Origin: Catellatospora tritici
GTDB lineage: Bacteria > Actinomycetota > Actinomycetes > Mycobacteriales > Micromonosporaceae
Assembly (NCBI RefSeq): GCF_019083965.1
Contig: NZ_JAHRCY010000001.1
Coordinates: 451,067 to 515,066, forward strand
DNA length: 64,000 nt
Direction of reading: 5' to 3'
The notes beneath the pieces are model-generated. The model ran no database searches. It worked only from the letters and a program-made list of their open reading frames with translations, and was not told the origin of the DNA. Below are positions 27,613 through 35,807 of the stretch, one piece after another. Position 1 is the stretch's first letter. Each line of letters begins with the position of its first letter. The translations under genes and the position numbers were made by a program.

Positions 27613-28071
27613 TCAGGCGCCACTCGGCGCTGTCGGCTTTGCGCCAGCGGCCGAGGTCGCGGTGCTGGTAGCGGTCCCAGGTGCCGTGGGCGTGGCGGGC
27701 GTCACTGCCTTGGCGGCATCGAGCACCCGCGCTTTCTCGGTGGCGAACTCGGCGTCGGTCAGCTTGCCCCGGTCGTGCAGGTCGGCGAGCATGCTGAGCT
27801 GCTGGGCGGTGTCGGTCGGCGCGTACTTCTGCACGAAGTCGCGGCTGGCCTGGTCCATCGCCTGCCGTTCCTGCGGGGTGGCGCCCGGCCTGCGGAAGAT
27901 CAGGTAGATCAGGGTGCCGAAGAACGGCGCCAGGATCACCACGACGATCCACAGGGCCTTGAGCCAGCCGCTGAGGTCGTCGCGGCGGAAGATGTCCACC
28001 ACGGCGAACGCCCAGATCAGCAGCAGCGGGATGAAGATCAGCAACAGCCAGAAGACATCCCAGAAGTCCAT
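27613..28071 (-). CDS. PLDc_N membrane protein with C-terminal SHOCT domain
   Basis: This 152-residue protein has two N-terminal transmembrane helices (FWLLLIFIPLLLIWAFAVVDIF and ALWIVVVILAPFFGTLIYLIF). These give the PLDc_N pattern with FRRDDLSGWLKALW between them, and a SHOCT domain follows at about residues 92-118 (LSMLADLHDRGKLTDAEFATEK). The C-terminal tail is Ala/Thr/Pro-rich. SHOCT domains are short helical modules of uncertain role, often proposed as oligomerisation units. AAAGGGGG lies five bases before the ATG. It is 53 bp upstream of the FHA gene on the same strand. Confidence 0.82.
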   Translation of the reverse strand: MDFWDVFWLLLIFIPLLLIWAFAVVDIFRRDDLSGWLKALWIVVVILAPFFGTLIYLIFRRPGATPQERQAMDQASRDFVQKYAPTDTAQQLSMLADLHDRGKLTDAEFATEKARVLDAAKAVTPATPTAPGTATSTATSAAGAKPTAPSGA

Positions 28072-28148
28072 GTTGCCCCCTTTATGTGGATACCTCCTCA
28101 CATTCTGGCAAGACGGGGACGGCTGGACAGTCGGTTCAACGAAGTACG

Positions 28149-31100
28149 TCAGCGCATTCGGCCCAGGGCGCCGCGCAGGCGGGCCATGTCGCGGCGCCGC
28201 CGCTCGTACGTGATCGCCAGCGCGAGCAGCACCGCGCCGCCGACCGCGATCGGCACCCAGCTCGGCACCAGTCGCGCCACCAGCACCAGTTCGTGCGCGG
28301 CCAGCACCAGCAGCACGCCACCGCCGAGCACCACCGGCGCCTGCCAACGGCGCAGCGACCCGAACACCACCACGGCCAGCGCGCCCGCGCCGAGCAGCAG
28401 CCGCCGCGTCACCGACTCGCCGGTCAACGCCCCGGCCAGGCTGGGCAGCAGCCCCGCGACCAGCGCGGGACCGGCGAACAGCCAGCTCGACAGCTCCGGC
28501 CGGGTCCGCGCCGCGTACAGGCCGACAGCCAGGGCCAGCAGCGCCACCGGCAGCGTGTACGCCTCCACCGTGCCCACGCCCGCCGAGCGCAGCAGCAGGC
28601 ACCAGGCGACCGACTCCAGCAACGCCGCCAGCGCCGCCCGGGGCACCCGCTGGGCGGCCGGTGCCGCCAGCACGGTCAGCCCCAGGGCCACGCCCCACAG
28701 CGCCAGCACCGCCGCGCTCGGGCGCGCCGCGCCCTGGCACAGCGTCAGTGCCACCAGCGCCGCCGAGTGCGCCGCCGCCTCGACCGCGACCCGCTGGGCC
28801 CGCACCCGGGGCAGGTAGGCCAGACCGAGCAGCAGCGCCGCCACGGCGAGCACCAGGTAGCCGGTCACTTCGGTGGACAGGTCCGCCGCCCGGCCGACCG
28901 CGTACGCGAGCAGCACCTTCGCGCCCGCCCCGGCCAGCCAGCCCGCGGTGCGGATCGGGGCGGTACGCCCACCGAAGGCGGCCACCCCGAACGCGACGGT
29001 CAGCACCGCCAGCGCCGCGATGGTGGACCACTTCTGCGGCATCGCCCCGGCCAGCCCGAGCCCCGCCAGCAGCACGCCGTACGCGGCGGCGGTGGCGGTC
29101 AGGGCGCCGAGGCGGCGCAGCGCGACGGCCACCAGCAGGCCGGTGCCGAGCAGCAGTTGCAGGGCCGCGATGACCGGCCACGGGGCGGGCCAGGCGGCCA
29201 GCGCCGCGAACACGGCGACCAGGCCGACGAGCCCGCCGAGGATCAGCCCGTACCGGCGGCCGGCGCGGTCGAACCAGGCCGCGGCGGCCGGGGCGTAGAG
29301 AGCCAGTGCCAGCACCGACGTCCAGGTCACCGGGGCCAGCGGGTCGGGGCTGAGCCCGGCACCCGCCGGGGTGCCGGTCCAGATCGCGTCGAACCAGCCC
29401 AGCGGGGCCACGAAGATCGCATGCAGGGTGGCGCCGCACTGGACCAGGCCGCCCACGAACACCACCGCGGGCACCCAGCGCACCCAGGACTGCCGCGCCA
29501 GCAGCCAGATCGCGGACAGCGCCAGCACGCAGAGCGCGGTGTAGACCTCGGCGGGTTCGGCGGCCGGGAGACCGAACGGCAGCGCCCACAGCGCCCCGAC
29601 CAGCCCACCGACCACGGCGTACGTACGCAGCGGGCGCAGCAGGTAGACCCAGAGCGGGCTGAGCAGCGCCACGACCAGCATCGCGCGGCGTCCGGACAGG
29701 TCGCTCGCGCCCGCGGCGACCACGGTGGCGTGCACCGCGGGCGGGAGCAGGGCGATGGCCAGCGCCGCGCCGACCCCACCGACCGCCGTCGAGGCCTGCG
29801 GCAACACCCGGAGCGCGGCCGAGGCGAGCGCACCGAGCAGGACCACGCCGATCAGCGCCACCGCCGAGCGCATCGGTGCACCGCCACCGGCCGCCAGCGC
29901 GTGCGCGCCGAGCAGTAGCGCCGCGACGCCCCAGGCCACCGCGCCGGGTGCGGCCGCCCGCCACGGCGCCGCCGGGGCGGGCGGCAGCGGGCCGCTGGGC
30001 ACCGTGCCACCGCCGAGCAGCGCGGCCCCGGCCGGGGTGCTGAAGCCGGTGAGCATGATGCGCTCGCCGGTGGCCGCGTCACGCTCGTCGCCGGGTGGGG
30101 TGGCCGGTCGCGTGTCCGCACCCGCCTCGGTACGGCCGACCGGCGCCATCGCGGGCAGGTCGGCCGGATCGGCGTGCGGTCGGGCGAGCAGGGCCAGGAG
30201 CACGGCGGCCGTGGCCGCGACCAGGTCGACGGCGACGGCGGCCCACGGGGTGAGCGCGGGGTGGCCGGGCAGGGCCAGGGCCAGCAGCGGCAGCGCGGGG
30301 ACCAGGGTCCACTGGCGTAGCACGCCGGAGCCGGCCTGACCGGCGAGCAGCCAGGCGGCCGCGGTGACCAGCAGCAGTGACAGCGGCAGCTGCCAGGCGT
30401 ATCCACCGGCGTAGGCCACCGGGTGGGCGTCCCACCAGGGCAGCGCGTCGCCCAACGAGTAGATCCCGATCAGCAGGGCCCAGCCCGCCGCGCACGCCGC
30501 GGGCACGGCCAGCGCGAGCGCCGCGCCGACGCGTGCCCCGGTGGCGGCGGCCGGTTCCCGTCTGCCGAGCACGCCGCGCGCCGCCAGCGCCAGCACCACG
30601 ATCAGGCCCGCGGCAGCCGTCAACAGCAGCAGCCACTGCCGCGGCCACTGCTCCAGACCCGGCCGGGCCAGCGCGGCGGCCAGCGCCACCGCGAGCACGC
30701 CCGCCGCGACGGCACGGCGATAGGCCGTCCCACCCGCTGCCGGTGCGGCTCCCGGCACCGTCGCGAGCGGGGCGGCGGCGGGCGCGTAGGCGACCGGCCC
30801 GGCGGTCGGATCGGCGACCGGCCCGGCGGTCGGATCAGGCAGCCAGAGCCAGGTCGCCAGGATCGCGACGACCGCCAGCAGCGCTCCCGAGCCCCGTACG
30901 GCCGCACCAAGGTCTCCGGCCAGCAGCCAGGCACCCAGCGCCAGCAGCAGGGCCACAGCCAGGGCGGCACCGGCGGCGAGCGCGGCGAGCACCCGCCACG
31001 TGGTCGCCACGCCGGACCGGTCCCGCCAGGTCCGCCGCAGCAGCAGGTCGCCGAGGGCCACCGCCGCGAAGAGCAGCGCCCAGCCGTCGGCGCCGAGCTC

Positions 31101-31937
31101 GGTCGGCACGAACAGCAGCGGCAGCGCGGGCTGCGCGGCGAGCAGGGCGCCGAAGCGGGTCGCGGCTGTGCCGACGATCCGGGTGTACGCGAACCCGACC
31201 GCGCTCGTCACCGCCGCCACCGTGCCCGCGTACGCGGCGCCGTGCCAGTGCTCGGCGATGCCGCCGAGGTCGACGTACCAGATGGCGTAGCCGTCCAACA
31301 GGACCAGCAGCAGGCCCAGGGCGGCGAAGGTCTCCGCGGTGGCGGTGAGTCCGCGGCGACGCACCAGCGGCGGCACCGCCAGCACGGCCAGGGTCACCAC
31401 GCCCAGGATGACCGCGCGCCCGACCACGTCGAAGGCGGCCCAGGCCACAGCGGTGAAGACGATCGCGGCGATGCCGAGCAGCAGCCCGCCGAGCACGAAC
31501 AGCAGGTTCTGCACCGTCTTGGTGCTGGCCTCGGGCCGCCCGCCCGGACCGCTCGGCGCCGCGGGCTGGACCGGCCACGACGGACCGCCCGGCACGGTGG
31601 GGCCGCCGGACCCGGTGGCGGAGACGGTGGCGGGGGCGGTGACCTGCGCGCGCTGGGTCATCACCGCGAGGTGCTGACCGCGCTGGCGGGCCACGGCGGT
31701 GCGTACCGCGGTGGCGTGCAGCTCACGCTGTCGGCGGGCGAGGGTCAGCTCGGCGGCGAGGCCCTCGTACGCCGCGCGCGCCTGCTCGACTCGCGGGACC
31801 AGGTCGGCGATGCGGTGGTCGTACGCGATGACCTCGGCGGCGTCCCGGTCCGGGGCGCGTCCGCAGCCGGGGCATGGGCCCGCCAGCGTCGCGGACACGC
31901 CGCACATGGGACACGGATACTCCGACGCCTCACTCAT
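28149..31937 (-). CDS. Very large polytopic membrane protein, SCO7613 C-terminal-domain type
   Basis: This 1262-residue protein begins with a zinc-ribbon (CPMCG...CPGCG, residues 7-26) and a helical region to about residue 90. A Pro/Gly/Ser linker and then more than 30 hydrophobic segments run to the C-terminus. This layout matches the Streptomyces SCO7613-type membrane proteins of unknown function. Loops contain low-complexity Pro/Ala stretches, including a short duplicated DPTAGPVA unit. The ATG at 31937 (MSEASEYPC) is chosen for its position before the zinc ribbon; ATG 31949 is equally possible and neither has a ribosome-binding site. It follows the preceding membrane-protein gene by 35 bp. 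Confidence 0.78.
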   Translation of the reverse strand: MSEASEYPCPMCGVSATLAGPCPGCGRAPDRDAAEVIAYDHRIADLVPRVEQARAAYEGLAAELTLARRQRELHATAVRTAVARQRGQHLAVMTQRAQVTAPATVSATGSGGPTVPGGPSWPVQPAAPSGPGGRPEASTKTVQNLLFVLGGLLLGIAAIVFTAVAWAAFDVVGRAVILGVVTLAVLAVPPLVRRRGLTATAETFAALGLLLVLLDGYAIWYVDLGGIAEHWHGAAYAGTVAAVTSAVGFAYTRIVGTAATRFGALLAAQPALPLLFVPTELGADGWALLFAAVALGDLLLRRTWRDRSGVATTWRVLAALAAGAALAVALLLALGAWLLAGDLGAAVRGSGALLAVVAILATWLWLPDPTAGPVADPTAGPVAYAPAAAPLATVPGAAPAAGGTAYRRAVAAGVLAVALAAALARPGLEQWPRQWLLLLTAAAGLIVVLALAARGVLGRREPAAATGARVGAALALAVPAACAAGWALLIGIYSLGDALPWWDAHPVAYAGGYAWQLPLSLLLVTAAAWLLAGQAGSGVLRQWTLVPALPLLALALPGHPALTPWAAVAVDLVAATAAVLLALLARPHADPADLPAMAPVGRTEAGADTRPATPPGDERDAATGERIMLTGFSTPAGAALLGGGTVPSGPLPPAPAAPWRAAAPGAVAWGVAALLLGAHALAAGGGAPMRSAVALIGVVLLGALASAALRVLPQASTAVGGVGAALAIALLPPAVHATVVAAGASDLSGRRAMLVVALLSPLWVYLLRPLRTYAVVGGLVGALWALPFGLPAAEPAEVYTALCVLALSAIWLLARQSWVRWVPAVVFVGGLVQCGATLHAIFVAPLGWFDAIWTGTPAGAGLSPDPLAPVTWTSVLALALYAPAAAAWFDRAGRRYGLILGGLVGLVAVFAALAAWPAPWPVIAALQLLLGTGLLVAVALRRLGALTATAAAYGVLLAGLGLAGAMPQKWSTIAALAVLTVAFGVAAFGGRTAPIRTAGWLAGAGAKVLLAYAVGRAADLSTEVTGYLVLAVAALLLGLAYLPRVRAQRVAVEAAAHSAALVALTLCQGAARPSAAVLALWGVALGLTVLAAPAAQRVPRAALAALLESVAWCLLLRSAGVGTVEAYTLPVALLALAVGLYAARTRPELSSWLFAGPALVAGLLPSLAGALTGESVTRRLLLGAGALAVVVFGSLRRWQAPVVLGGGVLLVLAAHELVLVARLVPSWVPIAVGGAVLLALAITYERRRRDMARLRGALGRMR

Positions 31938-31972
31938 GGGGGCCAGCATGCCGCAGCGGCGCCAGTCCCGGA

Positions 31973-33313
31973 TCACCCGCTCGGGTCGGGTAGCCGACGC
32001 GCGAGCGTCAGCAGCAGGGTGACGGCGGCGCCCACGGCGAACACCCAGATCGCCGTCGCCGGGGACGGGCGGGCCAGCAGCCACCACGCCAGCAGCAGCC
32101 CGACCAGCACCGCGAGCGGTGCGAAGAACCGCCGCACGAACCGTCCCACGTGCCGGGCGGCGGGCTCGTCGCCCATCGGCTCGGCGACCCGGTCCAGTCC
32201 CTTGTTGACCAGGCCCCGCAGGCGTCGCGCCACCGGTGACGGCCCGGCCAGCACCGTCCACACCGCGCCGAGCAGCAGCACCAGCAGCACGGTGCCCAGC
32301 GCGTAGAGCAGGCTGCGCACGACCGTGTCGTACACGTCGAGGGTCACCGAGCGGTCGAAGCCGCGGGCCACCGCCTGCTGCGCGGCCCGGTCCCGGGCCA
32401 CCTGGTTGGCCGCCAGCGCGACGCCCACCATCAACGCGCTGAGCAGCAGGCCCATCAGCAGGCCACGCCGATGGTTCGGCGCCGCCCACACGGCCAGGCC
32501 GAGCAGCAGCAGCGCCAGGATCGGCACCCAGGTCGCGCTCATCTGCAGCAGTCGTACGTACTTCTGGATGGTGGGCAACTGCTCGACTTCCGCCACCGGG
32601 TACGGGATGGACATGTCGGGGATGTGGGCGGCCAGGGTGAACCCCCGGTCGACCAGGTTCTGCCGGGCCAGTGCCAGCACCGGGCCGAGGTCGAGCACGA
32701 TGGTGGCGTCCTCGGCGTGCACGTACCGGCCGTCCTGACCCGTGAGGATGTTGGCCAGCCCCTGGTGCCCGGCCCGGTTGATCTGTATCCAGACCGTGGC
32801 GAACTGCGGCGAGTGGACCACGTCGGTCACGATCCGGTGCACCTGGCCGGTCAGCCAGTTGGTGATGGCGGGCGTGGCCAGGTCGATGATGGACTGGGCC
32901 CGGGGCAGCCCGACCGCGTTGGCGAGATCACCGGCCAGCTGCTGGATGGGCAGTCGGGCCATCACCTCGTGCGTCACCCGCTCGATGACGGCGGACTGCA
33001 CCTGCGGGTCCTCGGCCAGCGGCGCGACCGTCTCGACGTACTTGTCGGTGTCGAGCAGCTGCGCCCGTGCGAACCGGGCCAGCACGGACCCGGTGACCAG
33101 GGTCGCGGCCAGCACCGCGAGCACGAACGCGAGCACCCAGCGCAGCCCGCGCACGGCCTGCCCGCCCCGGCTGGGCGGCGCCACGGTCGGCGGCAGTGGC
33201 TCGGTGGGCCGCCGGTCGGCGACCGTGTCGTGCGCCTCGCTCGGGTCGACCGACACGACGCGGGGTTCCTCGGGCTCGCCGGGCTCGGGCTGGGTCAGGA
33301 CGCGGGGTGCCAT
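31973..33313 (-). CDS. Membrane protein of the DUF6325-SHOCT cluster, function unknown
   Basis: This 446-residue protein has a charged Pro-rich cytoplasmic N-terminus (about 55 residues), one helix (VLAFVLAVLAATLVTGSVLA), then a large extracytoplasmic region of about 190 residues. A cluster of five or so helices at the C-terminus completes it. The soluble part contains LLDTDKYVETVAPLAEDPQVQSA, a segment common in actinobacterial integral membrane proteins of unknown function. The ATG overlaps the SHOCT gene stop by one base (TGATG), so translation is coupled. It is third in the DUF6325-SHOCT-membrane order. Confidence 0.75.
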   Translation of the reverse strand: MAPRVLTQPEPGEPEEPRVVSVDPSEAHDTVADRRPTEPLPPTVAPPSRGGQAVRGLRWVLAFVLAVLAATLVTGSVLARFARAQLLDTDKYVETVAPLAEDPQVQSAVIERVTHEVMARLPIQQLAGDLANAVGLPRAQSIIDLATPAITNWLTGQVHRIVTDVVHSPQFATVWIQINRAGHQGLANILTGQDGRYVHAEDATIVLDLGPVLALARQNLVDRGFTLAAHIPDMSIPYPVAEVEQLPTIQKYVRLLQMSATWVPILALLLLGLAVWAAPNHRRGLLMGLLLSALMVGVALAANQVARDRAAQQAVARGFDRSVTLDVYDTVVRSLLYALGTVLLVLLLGAVWTVLAGPSPVARRLRGLVNKGLDRVAEPMGDEPAARHVGRFVRRFFAPLAVLVGLLLAWWLLARPSPATAIWVFAVGAAVTLLLTLARRLPDPSG

Positions 33314-33729
33314 CACAACCCCAGCAGCCTGGACTTGGCCGCGGCGAACTCGGCGTCGGTGAGTGCCCCGGCCGCGTGCAGGTCGGCCAGCTGCCTGAGC
33401 TGTGTCGTCTGGTCGCTCGGGGCGGCTGTCCGACCCGCGTCGGCGGCGGGGGTGCCCGTGGCCGTCGACCGCGCGCCGGGTGCCGGCGGGGCCGAGGCGG
33501 GTGCCCCGACGCCAGGAGTGATGGTGTCCGACGGCGGGGCGACGGTGGCCCGTTGCGCCGCCACGGCCTGCTGGGCGGCGCGCTGTTGGGCGGCTTCCTG
33601 CCGCTCGCGCTGCTGCCGTCCACTGACGGCCCCGGCAGTCGCCGTCGCCGTTCCCGCCACCACCGCCGTCCGGGCCGCCGTGCCGAGCAGCCCCGGCCGC
33701 CGCCGGGTCACCGGGGGTCGTCGCAGCAT
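33313..33729 (-). CDS. Small SHOCT-domain protein
   Basis: This 138-residue protein has an Arg-rich start (MLRRPPVTRRRPGLL), a weakly hydrophobic stretch (AARTAVVAGTATATAGAVSG), a Gln/Ala-rich helical segment (REAQQ-type, about residues 40-65) and a C-terminal SHOCT domain (LRQLADLHAAGALTDAEFAAAKSRLL). AAGGAGG stands five bases before the ATG. It begins one base after the DUF6325 stop and its own stop overlaps the next start, so the three genes form a tight operon. It may act as an adaptor for the membrane protein. Confidence 0.82.
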   Translation of the reverse strand: MLRRPPVTRRRPGLLGTAARTAVVAGTATATAGAVSGRQQRERQEAAQQRAAQQAVAAQRATVAPPSDTITPGVGAPASAPPAPGARSTATGTPAADAGRTAAPSDQTTQLRQLADLHAAGALTDAEFAAAKSRLLGL

Positions 33730-33730
33730 G

Positions 33731-34159
33731 TCAGCCTCCTTCGCTCGCCGCCTCGATCGCGTCGACGACCGGGCCGGGGATCCGTTCGGTGAACACCACC
33801 GCGCCGCCCGCCTCGGCGATCGCGGTGCGCATGCTGCGCAGCCACAGGTGCTCGAAGAGCAGCACCAACGCGGTCGCGCCCGGCGTGATCGATTCGCCGA
33901 GATCCTGCACGTCCTGTTCGGAGATGAGCCCGTCGACGGCCTGGATGTCCGGGTCGAGCGCCTCGAAGTCGGGGTCGCCCTCGTACTCGCCCAGTTCGTG
34001 GGCGGTGACGGTGCCGTCGGGCGCACGGGTCACCACGACCATGTCGATGACGCGCACGATCTCCTGGTCGACCAGGCGGTGCAGCTCGGGCGCGAGTGCT
34101 CGGCCGGGCACCTTCTCCGGGAACTCGATGACGACGAACTCCAGCGGGCCCCGCTTCAT
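33731..34159 (-). CDS. DUF6325 family protein
   Basis: This 142-residue protein resembles the DUF6325/DUF1269 group, with the pattern GPLEFVVIEFPEK at the start, a regulatory-looking alpha/beta ferredoxin-like core (IVRVIDMVVVTRAPDGTV) and a C-terminal TALVLLFEHLWLRSMRTAIAE. No transmembrane helix is evident. In actinobacteria such proteins commonly precede a SHOCT gene, as here; the function is unknown. It is the first gene of the minus-strand cluster and is divergent from an HdeD gene across a 105-bp AT-rich gap that should hold both promoters. Confidence 0.8.
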   Translation of the reverse strand: MKRGPLEFVVIEFPEKVPGRALAPELHRLVDQEIVRVIDMVVVTRAPDGTVTAHELGEYEGDPDFEALDPDIQAVDGLISEQDVQDLGESITPGATALVLLFEHLWLRSMRTAIAEAGGAVVFTERIPGPVVDAIEAASEGG

Positions 34160-34264
34160 CGCCGCCTCCTCCGTCAGCCGCCGTCGCTACCTGAGGCTAC
34201 TAGTACGAATCGGAGAAAATCTCAAATAGAGGAAATCTGCGACATTGCGAGATATCTTCGCAGC

Positions 34265-34867
34265 ATGGTCGACCCGTACGGTGACGCGGCGCTGGAGTCC
34301 GCCGCGCTGCACTCCTTCAAGCGGATGGCGCTGGTGGGCGGCATTCTCTCCATCGCCATGGGACTGGTGCTCCTGTTCTTCCCCGAGAGCACCCTGGCGG
34401 TCATCGCCGCCCTCATCGGCGTACTGCTGATCGTCGTCGGCATCTTCCGGATAGCCGAAGCCTTCACGAGCAAAGACGCGCGGGGCTGGCACCGCGCCCT
34501 GATCGGCGTCATGGGGGTGCTGTTCATCCTGGTCGGCATCCTGTGCCTGAACCACCTCGCCGGTACGGTCAAGTTCCTGGCGCTGCTGCTCGGCCTGGCC
34601 TGGATCATCAGCGGCATCGCCGAGATCGTGGCCGGGTTCGCGCGCCGCCACGGGGGCTGGGCACGGGTGGGCACGATCCTGATGGGCCTGCTCGGCGTGA
34701 TCGCGGGTCTGATCGTGCTGTTCTGGCCCTCGATCACGCTGGCCGTGATCGTCTGGATCACCGGCCTGTGGCTGGTCGCACTCGGCATCATCCAGCTCAT
34801 CCTGGCCTTCACCTCGGGCCGCGCCGCCAAGAAGATTGAAGCCACCGGCCCCCCGCGCATCGCCTGA
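34265..34867 (+). CDS. Second HdeD / DUF308 membrane protein
   Basis: This 200-residue protein has six transmembrane segments in three similar hairpins (MALVGGILSIAMGLVLLFF, ALIGVMGVLFILVGILCL, VGTILMGLLGVIAGLIVLFW), the HdeD repeat pattern. Its N-terminus (MVDPYGDAALESAALHSFKR) differs from the first copy at 1.5 kb, so it is a paralogue rather than a recent duplicate. TATCTT lies six bases before the ATG and there is no ribosome-binding site, compatible with a leaderless mRNA. Divergence from the DUF6325-SHOCT operon suggests shared stress regulation. Confidence 0.85.
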   Translation: MVDPYGDAALESAALHSFKRMALVGGILSIAMGLVLLFFPESTLAVIAALIGVLLIVVGIFRIAEAFTSKDARGWHRALIGVMGVLFILVGILCLNHLAGTVKFLALLLGLAWIISGIAEIVAGFARRHGGWARVGTILMGLLGVIAGLIVLFWPSITLAVIVWITGLWLVALGIIQLILAFTSGRAAKKIEATGPPRIA

Positions 34868-34905
34868 CCCGCCCCGCAGAACGCGGACCCCGCCCGGCCC
34901 TGTGG

Positions 34906-35733
34906 TCAGCGGCCGACGGCGGCGAGGTAGTCGCGGGACGCGGCGTACGCCTCGCTCACCCGACGGCCGATCGCGGCCACATCCCGGTACGCCCACGGGC
35001 TCTCGTCGGCCCCGGCACCACCCGGCAGCACGTGCACCCGGACCCCGTCCGGCACGGCGGCCAGTTCGCGGGAGAAACGGACCCGGCGGGCGATCTCCAT
35101 GGAGACGCTGGTCGCCTCCCACGGGCGCTGCGGCGGCTCCAGCGGGCGCTCCAGGCGGCCCACCTGCAGCATGAACACCTCGTCGGCGCCGAGCCGGATC
35201 GCCTCGGTGATCGGGTACGACACCAGCCCGCCGTCCAGGAAATGCTCCCCGTCGATCTCCACCGGCGGCAGCACGCCGGGCAGCGCCGCGGCGGCCAGCA
35301 CGGCGGGCACGACCCGACCCCGGTCGAACCAGTGCGCGTCGGCGCGTTCGATGTTGGCCGCGCACAGGTGCAGCGGCACGGGCAGGTCGGCGAAGGTGGT
35401 CTCGGACCGGATGGTGCGCTCCAGCAGCCGTTGCAGCGGCGCGGGCGAATGCAGGTGGGCACGGGTGGCCAGGCGGCGCAGCTGGCGCGGCACCGAGTCG
35501 CCGTACACCTCGCTGATCTCCGGGGTGGCCCACAGCCGCACCAGCCGGTCGATCACCTCGGGCGCGGGCTCGGCCGCGACCATGGCCGCGTTGATCGCGC
35601 CGATGGACAGGCCGACGACCAGGTCCGGTCGGATGCCGCCACGGAACAGCGCGCGCAGCATGCCGACCTCGACGGCGCCGAGCACCCCGCCGCCACCCAG
35701 CACGAACGCGACCTTCCCCACGTCCGCCATCAT
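34906..35733 (-). CDS. Patatin-like phospholipase
   Basis: This 275-residue protein has the patatin oxyanion loop LGGGGVLGAVEVGM, the nucleophile elbow GLSIG (about residues 42-46) and the catalytic Asp in DGGLV, forming a Ser-Asp dyad for lipid acyl hydrolysis. There is no signal peptide, so it is probably cytoplasmic or membrane-associated. The start is one of two consecutive ATGs. A 14-bp stem begins only three bases upstream, leaving no room for a normal ribosome-binding site. The gene lies downstream of the chitinase on the same strand. Confidence 0.85.
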   Translation of the reverse strand: MMADVGKVAFVLGGGGVLGAVEVGMLRALFRGGIRPDLVVGLSIGAINAAMVAAEPAPEVIDRLVRLWATPEISEVYGDSVPRQLRRLATRAHLHSPAPLQRLLERTIRSETTFADLPVPLHLCAANIERADAHWFDRGRVVPAVLAAAALPGVLPPVEIDGEHFLDGGLVSYPITEAIRLGADEVFMLQVGRLERPLEPPQRPWEATSVSMEIARRVRFSRELAAVPDGVRVHVLPGGAGADESPWAYRDVAAIGRRVSEAYAASRDYLAAVGR

Positions 35734-35736
35734 GCA

Positions 35737-35788
35737 TGATCCTGGCGTCCCCCGAGCTGTCGACGCAGCTCAGAGGACGCCAGGATCA
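35737..35788 (-). terminator. Perfect 14-bp stem-loop between chitinase and patatin genes
   Basis: TGATCCTGGCGTCC at 35737-35750 pairs exactly with 35775-35788, and a smaller GAGCT/AGCTC stem lies inside the loop. It starts 20 bp past the chitinase stop and ends three bases before the patatin ATG, so it could both end chitinase transcription and control patatin expression. Confidence 0.75.
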
Positions 35789-35807
35789 CAGTGTCGCGGT
35801 CAGCCGA

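Noticed and set aside
27560..27952. A longer N-terminus for the FHA protein
   Set aside because: It overlaps the PLDc_N-SHOCT gene in another frame and adds only Arg/Ala-rich sequence.
31938..32489. A longer N-terminus for the 1262-aa membrane protein
   Set aside because: The extension runs through the coding sequence of the upstream membrane protein and is low-complexity. The zinc ribbon begins right after ATG 31937.
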